From: Blastomyces gilchristii SLH14081
Lineage: Eukaryota; Ascomycota; Eurotiomycetes; Onygenales; Ajellomycetaceae
Assembly: GCF_000003855.2 (NCBI RefSeq)
Contig: NW_003101677.1
Span: forward strand, 3,136,389-3,200,388
Reading direction: 5' to 3'
DNA length: 64,000 nucleotides
In this document: one piece after another, positions 10,490 to 22,414 of the stretch
How positions within the stretch are numbered: position 1 is the first letter of the stretch
Layout: each line of letters begins with the position of its first letter
Program-made: the position numbers and the translations under genes
The notes under the pieces: model-generated
Database searches by the model: none
The model's input: only the letters and a program-made list of their open reading frames with translations
Told to the model about the DNA's origin: nothing

Positions 10490-13400
10490 TATATAATAAC
10501 ATTTATCTTTTACAGCTGACTCTTATAATTGATAATTAATTTATTATCTCTTCTCTTTTCTTACACTTTTTCTTTATCTGCTAGTTACTACTCTTATATA
10601 ATCTCTATATAATACAGTGTTCAGTAACTAGATTCAGCAGCTTTCATCTTTTATGATTCTGTCTTACACATTATACTGTCTCTCTTTACCTGCTCAGATC
10701 ACTACAGTAAACAGCTTATTAAAACTAATCTTATCTGATCTCTGAGTATTCTCAGAGATTAAAATAACTTGATCTCATGTGTTTACAGATGTTTCAAATG
10801 ATTTATTCTCTATTATCTCTGCAATTGAACTGATATAAATAGTTAAATTTAACTCTGAATCTCTTTTTCTTCTGCAATCTCATTCATGTGCAAGTCTGTC
10901 ACTTTGAGATCACTCTTTGTCATATTATACCTGCTGTCTGCAGCACATTATTATTCAATCAGCTACAGTCTCATTACTTATTAAAGTGTGATATTTATCT
11001 GATTTCTTTATTACTTCTCATTCTTTTCTTATAATTATAAAAAGATTAGAATAAGTGAGATCATCTGATTCATAAGTATCTATGATTTCTCTTACTTTAT
11101 AAGACTTTTCAATTATAAGTCTCTTCTTTTTCAATACTGATAATAGTGCTGTGAATAATCATAATTCACTCAGATCTTGTATCTTTGTCTTTATAAGATA
11201 TAAATTATTTATTAACTTGTATAAGATCTGTCTCTCTGATTCTATCAATGCATATGTTCTCAGAGAATGTGATTTGAGTATTTTATAGAGCTCAAATCAC
11301 CTAGATTGAAACTTCTCAGAACTCTCATTACATATGAGAACTCATATTCTTATCTTGAGACTCAATTTCTTAACTAGTGAGTCTTGTATTCTTTTTAATT
11401 GAATTGCTTGATTGAGGAGTAACTTATTAGCTTTTATATGTGTGTGACTGATCTCTTTCAATCTTGATTTTGTATTCACAACTGTTGCATCAGCAACTGC
11501 TATTATCTTTCTCATCTCTTCTGAAACATTCTTCAGAATGCACAGATGCAATTCATACAACAGATAGAATAATAAATACTTGAAGACTACATGCTGCTGA
11601 ATTTGTGTGACTAATAGTGCCTGACTGAGATATTCATTCTATAATCATATTGACTTGTTCACTAGATATTTCATCAGCATGTTACTCAAGATTTCATTCA
11701 AGTATTTCATCTTTCTATTTATCTGCAGATGATATGATATTATTCTATGATATCTTGTCTGTAACTGGCTTATAAAATGTCTCATCACTTCTTCTATAAG
11801 ATTCACATCATTATCAGTTAGAATCTCATGTGACATTTCATAGTTAATATAGATCTCATTATATAGAAACTTTATCATCACTCTCTCTATCATCTCTGAA
11901 ACTGCTTTTATAACTGGCCAGCCAGTAGTGTAATCAATAGCAGTGCTTATTCATCAATTTTCATTTGACATTTGTGACAGTATGTCTATGAGGTTCATCT
12001 CTCATCAGTTGAATGATTGTATTATATATTTCATCTGATATTATACTTTCTTATATTTCAATCCTTTCTTAGATTCTTTCACAACCTGGCAATTCAGGCA
12101 CTTGTGAGTGTATGTCTGAATATCCTCAGTCATGCTTAGTCAGTATACTCTTAATTTGAGTACACTCATGAGTTCAGAGCTTTCTAAGTGACTGAATTCC
12201 TTGTATATGTGAGTCACTAAGTCACATCTAAATAAATGTTCTAGATAGAGAGCTTTCATGTATTCTAGATTACAGTAAAGTATAACATCATTTTTCAATT
12301 TTCTCAGCTTGAAGTTCAGAAGCATCTCTTCTATCACTTTCACAAGATGCTTATTATTCAACATCTTACTATTCTTCAAGTGAGAGATTATTATATTTAC
12401 TCATTCTGATTCCTTGCATCTTCTCAGTGTATTTAACATGAACTTTTCTTATATCTGATTCATAGAACTCTCACTCATGAAATCAGGTCTGTAACTAATT
12501 ATATCAGATATCACAGTGTTCAATTTCTTTCAGTATTTAATATGAAGATTATACACTTAAAACTCTGAGATTCAACATGCTAAGCATTTGAAAGGTTTTA
12601 TTATTAATTATAGATAGATAAGACTTTTATAATCTGTAATCATTATTATTGTATATCTGTTGTTGATATATCTATCTTATAACATTAATATATACTTAAT
12701 CACTAGTAATTTCTTTTCATACACTGAGTAATTGAGCTCAGTATCTGATAGTTTTCTATCATCATATATCATCAGATACAGCTTGCTGTTCTTACTCATC
12801 TGTAGAAGAGTATCTCTGATAGCTCATTCAGATATGTCTGTCTCAATATACAAAGATTTATCATGATCTGATTGAATAAGTACTGAGAATATTATTATAC
12901 ATTTTCTCAGTGTGAGAAAAGTCTCTTCACACTCAGTATTTCAGATAATTGAATGAAACTTCTTCTTTCACAGATTTGTATCTGTCTCTCTTAAGAGATC
13001 TGAGAGTGATGCAGTTATTTTTGTGAAATCTTTGATGAATCTGCAGTAGTATGAGACTAACTCAAGAAATTATTATATATGATGTATATTTCTCAGCTGT
13101 GACTAATTCACTATCAGATTTAATTTCTCTGAGATGAAGTGTATACAGTCATTACTTACTACATGTTCTATAAACTTCAACTCTTCTGTTTCAAACACAT
13201 ACTTTGTTAATTTAATATAGAGCTTATGCTCTGTCAGAGTTATAAGCACTTTATTAAGATGCTTCAGATATTTGTTATAGAAGTTTAAAAAGACTAGAAT
13301 GTCATTAAGATATATAAGATATGAGATTTTATTCTATTTATGAAGAATTTTATTGATCATTATTTAAAAGATAACAGATGCATTTATCAGATCAAATGAT

Positions 13401-14740
13401 ATTATCAGGAATTTAAACTTCTCTTATTATATATTAAATATGGTTCATGAAACTGATAATTTATCTATACAGATCTGTCAGTATTCTGAGAGAAGATTAA
13501 TCTTTGATAGATATCAGATATTTCTCACTGTATTCAACTGTTGTTGAATCTGTGACAGTGAATATTCATTCTTGATTGTAAGCTTGTTAAGTGCTTGATA
13601 ATTAATACACATCTGTCACTTCTCATCTGTCTTTTTCACAAATACAACTGAAAAGTCTCATATGCTTGATGAGAATTATATAAGATTATGTTTCAGAAGA
13701 TCTGTGATCTGACACTTCTATTCTTCAAGATATGATTGTAACAGAGAATACATATTTTAATTGACTAGTTTCATGTTCTCTGTGTTAATCTCATGTATGA
13801 ATCCTCATTTCAGTAGCAATTTCAGTAAAAGATCTGTTCAGAACATCTTCTTATACTTCTTCAGATGCTTCTTCATACACTTATTCTCTCACATATTCTT
13901 TATCTTGATTTTCTTCACTTTCAGGTCCTGTATAACATACAGAATGCTTTTAAATAAGGTCTTACAAATTGTTCTCTTTACTTATTAATATGTAAGCAGA
14001 TTTAATTCTTCTATATCAGAGACATGAAATATTCTTCTCATATCAGTTAATAGAATTGTATGAACTGTTTTCTTCTTATCAGTCAACTGTATATGATATG
14101 TACAGCATTCAATCTGCAGATTGAATATTTAAAATTAATTAAGTCTGAAAATAAGATTGTATTTCACATTCTGCAGCTCTCACACTCAAATATAGCAAGA
14201 TCATTCTCTGAAGTGTAAGAGAACTCTTACTCTTACAGATAATATCAAATATCAGTTATCAGATAATCTTATATATCAGGAATTCTTCACTTAATGAATC
14301 TCTTTCAGTTTTCAGATTATATAATCATCAATATATTGTATAGAAGCTTCTATGTTCACTAAGACTTTTACAGCCATCTCTCAATTCTTACTCAAGTGCT
14401 CTTTATACATTAACATTTCAGGTCTTAAGATATTGAGATGAATGTCTACTTCATCATTCTCATCTGCATCTTATTCAGAAGCCTGCTTTCTCTTAATATT
14501 TACAGAATTCAGAGAGTTATCTAACACAGACATCTCTTTCACTTTGAAGACTTTTCATAGAATATCAGTGAGTGTCTCTGAGTGCACTGATTCTGCTAGT
14601 TTTTTAACTCTCTTACTTTCTTTGACTATACATACTCTGTGCAATTCTTTACATCATGATTTTAACATCTGCAGTTGAAGTAAACTTAATACTTATAATA
14701 TTAAGATTTTCACTCAGAGAATCTCTTTTTCAGAGAATTC
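10490..14740 (-). pseudogene. Element A pol relic: protease, RT, RNase H, integrase
   Basis: Read from high to low coordinates: a retropepsin-like region near 14400-14000; RT with a YLND active site at 13301-13312 (the usual YLDD with the first Asp changed); RNase H near 12950-12600; an integrase zinc-binding segment near 12380-12140; the integrase core near 11900-11640, open at 11645-11893 with HEILTDNDVNLIEEVMRHF; and a C-terminal domain near 11560-11250. Conserved Trp and Arg positions are mostly TGA. Domain order PR-RT-RH-IN gives Ty3/gypsy. No chromodomain was seen. Confidence 0.85.
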
Positions 14741-16266
14741 AGTACTTTAATAATAGCCTTCAAATCTAGATTCATTGCATCTAAGTGTGTGACTTGGGTT
14801 ATGGAAGTCTTATTATCTGTTCTTCACTGAGATACACTTAATTACAGTATTTTCTATTACAATTAACTTACTTATTCTCATACAATGAGAAAATTATATA
14901 CTTCTTTCACTGTGCCTGATTGCAAGGTTAAGCATTTTCATTTCACTCTCAACTCAGATATAAGATCATGTATGAAGATCTGTAAACAGAAAGATGTTGA
15001 ACACTTCTCATTCAATATGAGATAGTATAAGCTGAAGTGTGTGAAGTATGATGTAAAATCACTTACTTATTTATATCTTATGAAGTATTTGTAACACTTA
15101 TCTCATGTATTCACTTTCTGAAAGTTGTACAAGATTCATTTGAAAAACTCATTTTATGTTTGTAAAAATGAATATTGTTTCAGATCTGTGAAATTCATCT
15201 TTTCATTAGTTATTCATAATAACTTTGCTTTTCTGTGTAGAAACATAGCAGATCTTAAGACTTGTTAAAATTCTATTGACTGTCTTGTCTGTCTGTAAGT
15301 TCATGTTCAATCTGATAATATAATCACATCTGACTTAGTCAGTTGATTGCAGCATTATTTTTTCAGTCATTATTAAAGCTTAGTAACTCTGACAGATCTC
15401 TTAGCTTGATATATTTCATACTCAGATTCTCATCCTGCATAGCAGTCTCAGATAATGTGTATACTTCTGAAGAGATTATGAATGATTGTGATGAGATCTT
15501 CAGATTCAGTGTAGTTATCTATCTGTGTAAATATTCAATCTCTCACTGCAGGTCTAAGACCTGGTTTTCTCTATTCTTGTTAATGATGATAATTGTGTCA
15601 GTGAAGCTCTTCATAGTGAATACTTGATTCACAGTGAATGTTAATTGTTGTTTGACTTCTGCCTCAGTCTGCCACTGTGTACACAAGGCCTTGATTTCAT
15701 TTAGAATTCTTGTATATATATGAAGCTTCAATTCTGATTCAGCAGTCTTAGCTGCTTTTCTTACTACTTTAAGTAAACTCTCTAAGAGGTTCTGCATATC
15801 TTCTGATTCAAATAGCAGAGAAGAGTGTTGTTTGTATTAACTAGAGAAAATATTCATTTCAGTGATTTCTTATTAATTGTATAATATCTATTGTTATATT
15901 GCTATATTATTATATTACTATATTATTATATGATTTCTGTTATCATTGTACAACTTCAGTGATAGTCAGTTTTCTTTTTATTCTTTCTTTGAGTAGAGAG
16001 TGAACTTCTTTGAATCTGGTTCACTGCTTGCATTCTCTTTCTCACATCTCATCTGCTTGTGTATCATACATGGTATTCACCTGAGTGTGAAGTTTTCCCT
16101 CAATAAGCAAAGTAGTATTAATCAGATGCTCTTTCACTCACTGCTCTTTATACACTATCTTTTGAGATGTTTTTAGAATCACACTGACATGATAACTATA
16201 AATCACTTTATAGATAGAATTATCATGCTCTGAAGAAGTCTATGCTTCTTGCCAGTTTTTAGACAT
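14741..16266 (-). pseudogene. Element A gag relic
   Basis: The gag frame appears to start at 16266 (MSKNW), 10 bp from the 5' LTR, and contains a Lys/Glu-rich region with KERIKRKLTITEVVQ near 15970. Open parts include 15543-15797 (coiled-coil-like ILNEIKALCTQWQTEAEV). Trp-rich capsid-like segments follow at 15340-14950, where Trp codons read TGA. No zinc knuckle was clearly identified. The gag-pol boundary is uncertain. Confidence 0.7.
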
Positions 16267-16275
16267 GCTATCAGA

Positions 16276-16442
16276 TGTGATTCAAAGGTTGCTTGAGTCA
16301 GTGTATGATTACAGGTGTACACCGGCTTCTTATATACTGTACACTAGATTAATTGATGGCTGCTATGACCCCTTTACATTCGTAAGCAAGTTCGGAAGCG
16401 GCCGCGTTATTATCCGGCGGTCGTACGTTCTTCCGAACCACA
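16276..16442 (-). repeat. Element A LTR (5' LTR relative to pol)
   Basis: The 167-bp LTR begins TGTGATTC and ends CCGAACCACA. The outer (right) half is rich in intact CpG, including gcggccgcg and a ccggcggtcgtacg stretch. The inner half is mutated (ggtgtacaccggc against ggcgtacgccggc in the left LTR). Confidence 0.93.
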
Positions 16443-16446
16443 TTAT

Positions 16447-16530
16447 CATGATCTAGAATATGCAGAAGCTTTCTATCTGAAATATTCATTTAAATGTAAC
16501 TTGATGACTTACATGCACAAGGAATTCAGT
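16447..16530 (+). pseudogene. Gypsy1 integrase zinc-binding fragment
   Basis: It continues the 8128-8211 piece and matches the reverse complement of about 12260-12190 in A. It is cut by SINE1 at 16531. Confidence 0.8.
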
Positions 16531-16908
16531 GCCCCGGTGGCCGAATGGTTAATGCGGCCACCCGGTAGCGCCTTGGCGTGGGAAACCAGGGCGTGTGGGT
16601 TCGAAACCCGCAGGGGATACATTAAATCCGGAACCCAAGCACCTCAGGTTTCTAATAAATACAGAGGTGTACAAATCACTTCAATAAAATTACTCTATGT
16701 TCCTGGGCTGAGAAGTTATTATTGCATGTATTTAATTGTCACTTCTTTGTATTTTCTATGTTCTTGTTATCTTGATATGATTTCAACACCTGTATTTCCT
16801 TCTGTATAATCAACACTTGGCCTGTATTTAACATCACGCAAGAACTCATCATAAGCTCCGCTTGCATATGGAGTATAATAAAAGAATAATAATAATAATA
16901 ATAATAAT
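16531..16908 (+). mobile_element. SINE1: tRNA-derived SINE with (AAT)n tail
   Basis: The 378-bp element has a tRNA-like head: box A-like tggccgaatgg near 16539 and box B gggttcgaaaccc near 16599, with a D-arm stem ggcc...ggcc and a long variable arm as in Ser/Leu tRNAs. A tRNA-unrelated body and an AAT tail follow. It is flanked by acaaggaattcagt (16517-16530) and acaagggaattcagt (16909-16923), a 14-15 bp duplication. A second full copy lies at 53685-54066. CpG sites are largely intact, unlike the gypsy DNA around it. Confidence 0.93.
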
Positions 16909-18600
16909 ACAAGGGAATTCAGTCACTTAGGAAGGCTCTGAACTCATCAGTGTACTTAAATCAAGAGTATACTAGTTAAGTATAGTCAAGAACATTCAGA
17001 TGTATACTTATAAGTGCCTGAATTATCAGGTTGTAAAAGAATCTAAGAAAGAGTTAGAATATAAGAAAGTATAATATCAGATAAAATGTATAATACAATT
17101 ATTTAAATAATAAGAGATGAATCTCATAGACATATTACTATGAATATTAAATGAAAATTATTAAATCCCTGACTTTTATCAGCTATACTACTGACTGACC
17201 AGTTATAAAAGCAGTTTCAGAGATAATAGAGAAGATGATGATAAAGTTTCTATATAATGAGATTTATATCAACTATGAAATACTGCACAAGATTCTAACT
17301 GATAATGATGTGAATCTTATAGAAGAAGTAGTGAGAGATTTCATGAGTCAGTTATAGATAAGATATTGTGAAATAACATTATATCACTCACAGCTAAATG
17401 AGAATATAAAACACTTAAATAAAATCCTGAGTAACATGCTGATTAAATATCTAGTGAGTAAGTCTACAAGATTATAGAATGAATATCTCAGTTAGATGCT
17501 ATTAATCACACAAATTTAACAGTATGTAGTCTTTAAGCATTTATTATTCTATCTGTTATATGAATTGCATCCGCGCATCCCGGAGAATACTTCAGAAAAG
17601 ATAAGAGAAAAATAACAGTTACAGATACAACAGTCACAGACACAGCAGTGACAGACATAGAATCAAGATTGAAAGAGATCAGTTATATATGTACAAAAGC
17701 TAATGAGTTACTTCTTAACTAAGTAATTCAGTTGAAAAGAATACAAGACTTACTAGTTAAGAAATCAAGTCTCAAGATAAGAATATAGATTCTGATACAT
17801 AATAAGAGTTCTGAGAAGTTTCAACCTAGATGATTGAAGTCATATAAAATACTCAAATCACATTCTCTGAGAATATACACATTGAAGAAATCAGAGAAAT
17901 GAGTCTTATATAACTTGATAAATGATTCATATCTTATAAAGATGAAGATATAAGATCTGAGTGAATTATAGTCATCTGCAGCACTATTATCAGTATTGAA
18001 AAAGAAGAGACTTATAATTGAAAAGTCTTATAAAGTAAGAGAAATCATAGATACTTATAAATCAGATAATCTTACTTATTTCAATCTTTTCACAATTATA
18101 AGAAAATAATGAGAAGTAATGAAGAAATCAGATGAATATCATACTTCAATAAGTAATGAAACTGTAGCTGATCATATAATAACTCACTGTAAATAGCAGA
18201 TATAATATGATAAAGAGTGATCTCAGAGTAGCAGACTTATACATAAATCAGATTACAGAAGAAAAACAAATTCAGAGTTAAATTCAACTATTTGTATCAG
18301 TTCAATTATAAAGATAACAGAGAATGAAGGATCTGAAATATTCACAGATGTATGAGACTAAGTCATCTTACTTCCTGAGAATACTCAGAGATCAGATGAG
18401 ATTAGTTTTAATAAGCTGTTTACTATAGTAGTCTGAATGAGTGAAGAGAGACAGTATAATATATGAGACAGAATCACAAGATAAAAGCTGCTGAATCTAG
18501 TCACTGAACACTGTATTATATAGAGATTGTATAACAGTAGTGACTAGCAGACAAAGAAAAAGTATAAGAAAGAAAAGAGATAATACATTGATCATCAACT
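16909..18600 (+). pseudogene. Gypsy1 integrase and pol C-terminal relic
   Basis: The sequence continues the integrase after SINE1: a core region near 17230-17480 (homologous to A 11893-11645), then an unmutated GC patch near 17570-17584 (catccgcgcatcccgg) encoding an HPRIP-like stretch, then the C-terminal domain near 17700-17900 and a Lys/Glu-rich tail. It is broken by stops throughout. Confidence 0.75.
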
Positions 18601-18667
18601 GTAAGAATCAGCTGTAAAAAGATAAATATTATCATACACATCTCATTCATTTTCATACATCATACAT

Positions 18668-20218
18668 TTAATCTATTTTCAATGCCATGTCATCTGAAAA
18701 ATGCTGAAAACACAGAAAATTTCAAAACTCAAGATCTGTAAGAAATTCAAGAGCTGTAAGTCACTCTTACAATATCACTGTGCATGTCTCTGATTTCTCT
18801 ACTGCTCTGTGTATGACATTAATATTATTTATCACAAGATTGACTCAAATGTCAATATAGAAATGTGTACCCATGTATATAGAAAAATTGAAGAAGAGCA
18901 CAGAACTCACAGAACTAAAAGTCAGAGTAGAGAGAGTAAAGATGAAAGAAACAGAAGAAGAAGAAGATACAGAACTAAATAAATAATAGCAGAAGTCATC
19001 TGAAACTGAATACTTATAATGTGATGTGCATACAATCTTCTCTACAGAGAAGAAAGAGAAAGCACTGAAAGAAGCTTAAGAGTGAAAGAAGATAGCCTCA
19101 GCAGTGTTATTATCTTCAATTAAAATGATCTCTGACACCAGAGTAACTAAGAACTATTATTAGTATATAAAACTGTAAAAATAAGAGTAATAATTACTGA
19201 ATGAATACCTGCTGATCTTAGAATTGTATGCATAATTACAACATGCACAAGACTTCTCAGAAAGAGAGAGAGAGACATAGAGAAATGCAGAAAGCAGAAC
19301 AAAGTGTGTGAACAGCTCATTCTTATAATAATATTTTAGATAAGATATATAAGTCTTACATCTGCAGGTGTAAAAGAGTACAATATCTGTATTTCTATTT
19401 CTGAAAACATGAATATCTTTCATCTGCATCACAAACTTAAATAATAGATGTCAGAGAATAGACTGATACAGATCTATCATCTCAAAGAAATTTATCAGAG
19501 TGAATATATCTATAATATTGAATTTAACAGTTATGAAAAGTTTCTTAGTATCTGTGAATATCACAACTTTATGTATAATAAAACTCATAATGATTTTCTC
19601 TAAGAACAGAAAAATCAGTGTTAGAAAGAAAAGATGAAAAAGAAAAAGACTTATAATCTTAATACTGGTAAGAAGAGAGATGATTCTCTGATATGAATGA
19701 ATAATTATCTCATTATAAATATTTAAAATAAATGTAATAATCAGCATCTGTAACTGAGCTTCAGATAGTTATATCATACACAGTCTTTGTATAATAAATT
19801 ATTTTAGAGATTGATAAGAAGAGTGAGAGTGTATATACTGAGAAACATGATTTATTAAGTCTATACAACATCTTCTTAAAAAGGAAAGAGTTGATAATAA
19901 AAGCAGAGACAGTAGAAGCAGAGAGAGTAGAAGTAATAAGAGTGAAAGTCACAGAAACAGAGATAGCAGAAGTGAAAGAATCAGATACAGAGACAGATAT
20001 AGAAGATTGAGAGAGAGTGACAGAGAAAGAATCAGAGAAGACAGAGAGAAACATGAGAGATCTGATCATACATAATACAGATAATTTCTTCATTATCATG
20101 TCTCTCAAGTTCTCAATCAATGATTCAACATTAAGATTACAATTATCAGCAGATGCAGATCTGTCAACATATAAAGAGTCTATATAAATTAAAACAAATA
20201 TATTCGTATCTGCAGCTA
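18668..20218 (-). pseudogene. Antisense accessory ORF of Gypsy1 (third copy)
   Basis: It is homologous to 8909-10460 and 30888-32440 and reads opposite to Gypsy1 pol. The start ATG is now ATA near 20218. Open pieces are 19761-20120 (IENLRD segment and Ser/Thr-rich region), 19451-19747, and 19160-19432 with the Cys cluster (CACCNYAYNSKISRY; its last Cys is Tyr here). The first-to-second part frame change matches the other copies. The end corresponds to 18668-18670. Confidence 0.65.
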
Positions 20219-20240
20219 TGCAAAATGATTAGAAAATATG

Positions 20241-20627
20241 NNNNNNNNNNNNNNNNNNNNNNNNNNNNNNNNNNNNNNNNNNNNNNNNNNNNNNNNNNNN
20301 NNNNNNNNNNNNNNNNNNNNNNNNNNNNNNNNNNNNNNNNNNNNNNNNNNNNNNNNNNNNNNNNNNNNNNNNNNNNNNNNNNNNNNNNNNNNNNNNNNNN
20401 NNNNNNNNNNNNNNNNNNNNNNNNNNNNNNNNNNNNNNNNNNNNNNNNNNNNNNNNNNNNNNNNNNNNNNNNNNNNNNNNNNNNNNNNNNNNNNNNNNNN
20501 NNNNNNNNNNNNNNNNNNNNNNNNNNNNNNNNNNNNNNNNNNNNNNNNNNNNNNNNNNNNNNNNNNNNNNNNNNNNNNNNNNNNNNNNNNNNNNNNNNNN
20601 NNNNNNNNNNNNNNNNNNNNNNNNNNN
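20241..20627. other. Assembly gap (N)
   Basis: 387 undetermined bases inside the leader region between the antisense ORF and the 3' LTR of Gypsy1. Reading frames that cross it are artefacts. Confidence 0.99.
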
Positions 20628-20751
20628 ACAGAAGTGCTAGCTGAATCAGAAATAGACTGTACAATCATGAACACTAGCAGCATACTAATTGACATGAGAC
20701 TAGGGCTTATATCACAGTTATATGAGTGTGACTGAATCTGATGAGAGAGAA

Positions 20752-20917
20752 TGTGATTTGAAAGAATGTATGACTGCTGAATAATAACACAGCTGCTTCT
20801 GAACATGCTGATGAATGTAAAGAGGCTCTTGCGGCCACTGATTAATTTAGATAACATATATAAGAAGCCGGCGTACGCCTGTAATTGTACGCTGGCTCAA
20901 GCAACCTTTGTATCATA
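20752..20917 (+). repeat. Gypsy1 3' LTR
   Basis: 166 bp, the reverse complement of the element A and B LTRs. The outer (right) part keeps CpG (gccggcgtacgcc), while the inner part is decayed. The last bases read gtatcata instead of GAATCACA. Confidence 0.9.
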
Positions 20918-21452
20918 GCAGAATAAGCATTCTATTGAATCAAATCTATCATCAAATCTTTGTATATAAGATTTGAAATAGTCATGTTCTAGTTTCAGCT
21001 GTATTCTAGATGAGAATATTTTCTTTTTACATTTAATTGAACAAGATTTTCACTTGGGTTTTGTTTCAAATCTTAAATAATGTATACTCTTCTTTTGTTT
21101 CTGTCTGCTTTCATTTCACTTATCTAAATAAGATTCTTTTATTTTTCTCTTTATAAAAGATCAGAACATAATTTTTTGAATAGATCTGCTTAATTCTACA
21201 CTCTTTTTAGCAGCTGAATCAGTCAATTCATTATCATGAATATTTATATAAGCAGGAACTTAGTGCAGATGAATTATCAGCTTTGATATTCTTTTCTTTT
21301 GAGTTTTTAAAACAGAGTTTAAGATCAGTTCAAGATTCATTTGATTATTATAAATCTGACTATTTCTAAGTCTTTTTAAAGCAGCTTAACTATCAGAGAA
21401 TATTCATGCCTCTTTCAAACTATTTCCTCTTTTATGAGATTTTATTTCAATG
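20918..21452 (-). pseudogene. LINE2: fragment of LINE ORF2 (RNase H to C-terminal knuckle)
   Basis: Matches LINE1 about 6960-7510 in reverse complement. It is cut on the left by the Gypsy1 LTR and on the right at the unassigned segment 21453. Readable motifs include the RNase H end (HDNELIDSAAKK-like) near 21230. Multiple stops. Confidence 0.85.
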
Positions 21453-22122
21453 ACTACAGGCGCTAGCCACCCGCAGAATGCATCTTAAGCTAATTACATT
21501 TAACCCTCTATAATTAACTGACCACCGCATCTGTCCTCTCGGGTCAGTCACTAATTTCCAGAGATGTTAGTTAGTGACTGTCACTGCTCACTTGATGATG
21601 TACACATCAAGCTTTCAGTTGCTGATCTCAGTCTTATTAGATGTTCATAGATCTATCAATCAGCTGTCATGATCTCACTCTGTAATAGAGACTAATCATA
21701 GACTTGATGACTGCAGTTCTCTCTATCAGTATTAGAGCTTGATAGTGAGATTGCAGACTCTAGTCTATCAGAGTACTCTGTCTAGAGTCTAGATATATGT
21801 CTAGATCTGCTAGTCAGATGATTTTCAAAATTATTCTCTGTATTTGAAAGAGAGCTAGGCTCTGATGATGGCTCTAGTTGAAGACTTACTTAAGTAGTGT
21901 ATAATCACTACATTAGACTTGACTCTATATTGTTAGAATCTTAACAGATGTATAGTAGAATAGTGAGACATTGACATTTCATACTGACTCTGATAAGTGT
22001 TCACAGAATCTCACTTAATTAGTGACTTGATTTGCAGTAGAGAGTTCTACCCTGCACTAAGCCTTACTAATTAGACTCAGTCTCTATTACATGAGAGCTT
22101 TCATGAGTAAGAAGTGACAGAT
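21453..22122 (-). other. Unassigned segment behind a tRNA-like end
   Basis: About 670 bp with no coding relic. The left edge is GC-rich (ggcgctagccacccgc) and the middle has local direct and inverted motifs around tctagagtctagatatatg. With the tRNA-like end at 22123-22202 it could be a long tRNA-derived SINE on the - strand or an unknown LTR. No second copy is in the window and no target duplication was found. Confidence 0.35.
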
Positions 22123-22202
22123 GTCAGTGATGAGATTCAAGCCCACACACTTCTAATGTGTGTGGCCTTGGTTACCAGTCTTACCAACTGAGCCACGCTG
22201 GC
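22123..22202 (-). other. tRNA-like sequence (SINE head or tRNA pseudogene)
   Basis: On the - strand the acceptor strand GCCAGCG pairs with CACTGAC, with two C-A mismatches that fit G-to-A changes. Box A is TGGCTCAGTTGG and box B is GGGCTTGAATC. The T arm GTGGG/CTCAT closes with wobble pairs. The anticodon arm is unclear because an extra CACACAC/GTGTGTG hairpin lies between the D and T arms. It is not a functional tRNA. Confidence 0.5.
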
Positions 22203-22414
22203 GATTAGAAGTATTAAAATATATACAAGTATCTAGACATTTCTTCAGTACTTTTATTATGTTTATATCTGATTCAGTCAGTGTTAAAATTTTCTGTACA
22301 GAGGTTTCTAGTTAGAATAATTATTGAATTTCTTTATATTAATATTATTAAGTTACACGCATATCAGCTATCTGTTACTGTTGTAATTTCAACATTACTC
22401 GGAGTCACTGTGAC
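22203..22414 (-). pseudogene. Fragment of gypsy family GE (5' leader/gag start)
   Basis: Matches F at about 54159-54375 and the reverse complement of E around 43400-43600. It is bounded on the left by the tRNA-like sequence and on the right by the D LTR. Confidence 0.75.

Larger units (their letters stand above)
8212..16442 (-). mobile_element. Element A: full-length Ty3/gypsy retrotransposon, family GA
   Basis: Two 167-bp LTRs (8212-8378 and 16276-16442) begin TRTGATTC and end in CACA with a short terminal inverted repeat. They enclose gag and pol reading on the - strand and a + strand accessory frame next to the left LTR. The flanks ttat (8208-8211 and 16443-16446) look like a short target duplication inside Gypsy1. 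The 8.2-kb length is normal for a gypsy element with an extra ORF. All frames are decayed. Confidence 0.92.
1..20917 (+). mobile_element. Gypsy1: Ty3/gypsy retrotransposon (family GA), interrupted, 5' end outside window
   Basis: Pol relics read on the + strand and match, in reverse complement, the interiors of elements A and B. Segments belonging to Gypsy1 are 1-2385, 8128-8211, 16447-16530, 16909-20751 and the 3' LTR 20752-20917. Removing LINE1, element A and SINE1 makes the integrase region continuous with its homologue in A (about 12120-12380). The window begins inside the gag/protease part, so gag and the 5' LTR lie to the left. An antisense reading frame lies between pol and the 3' LTR. 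All coding parts are broken by stops. Confidence 0.9.

Noticed and set aside
16531..16620. Functional tRNA-Ser or tRNA-Leu gene
   Set aside because: Imperfect acceptor pairing, the same body and AAT tail in several copies, and target duplications show that it is a SINE head.
16501..16809. Open frame over SINE1 (and 53628-53888 over SINE2) as a protein
   Set aside because: The frame simply crosses the tRNA-derived head and body; both copies share it because they share the SINE sequence.
20153..20857. Four long open frames across the N run
   Set aside because: Their length comes from undetermined bases.
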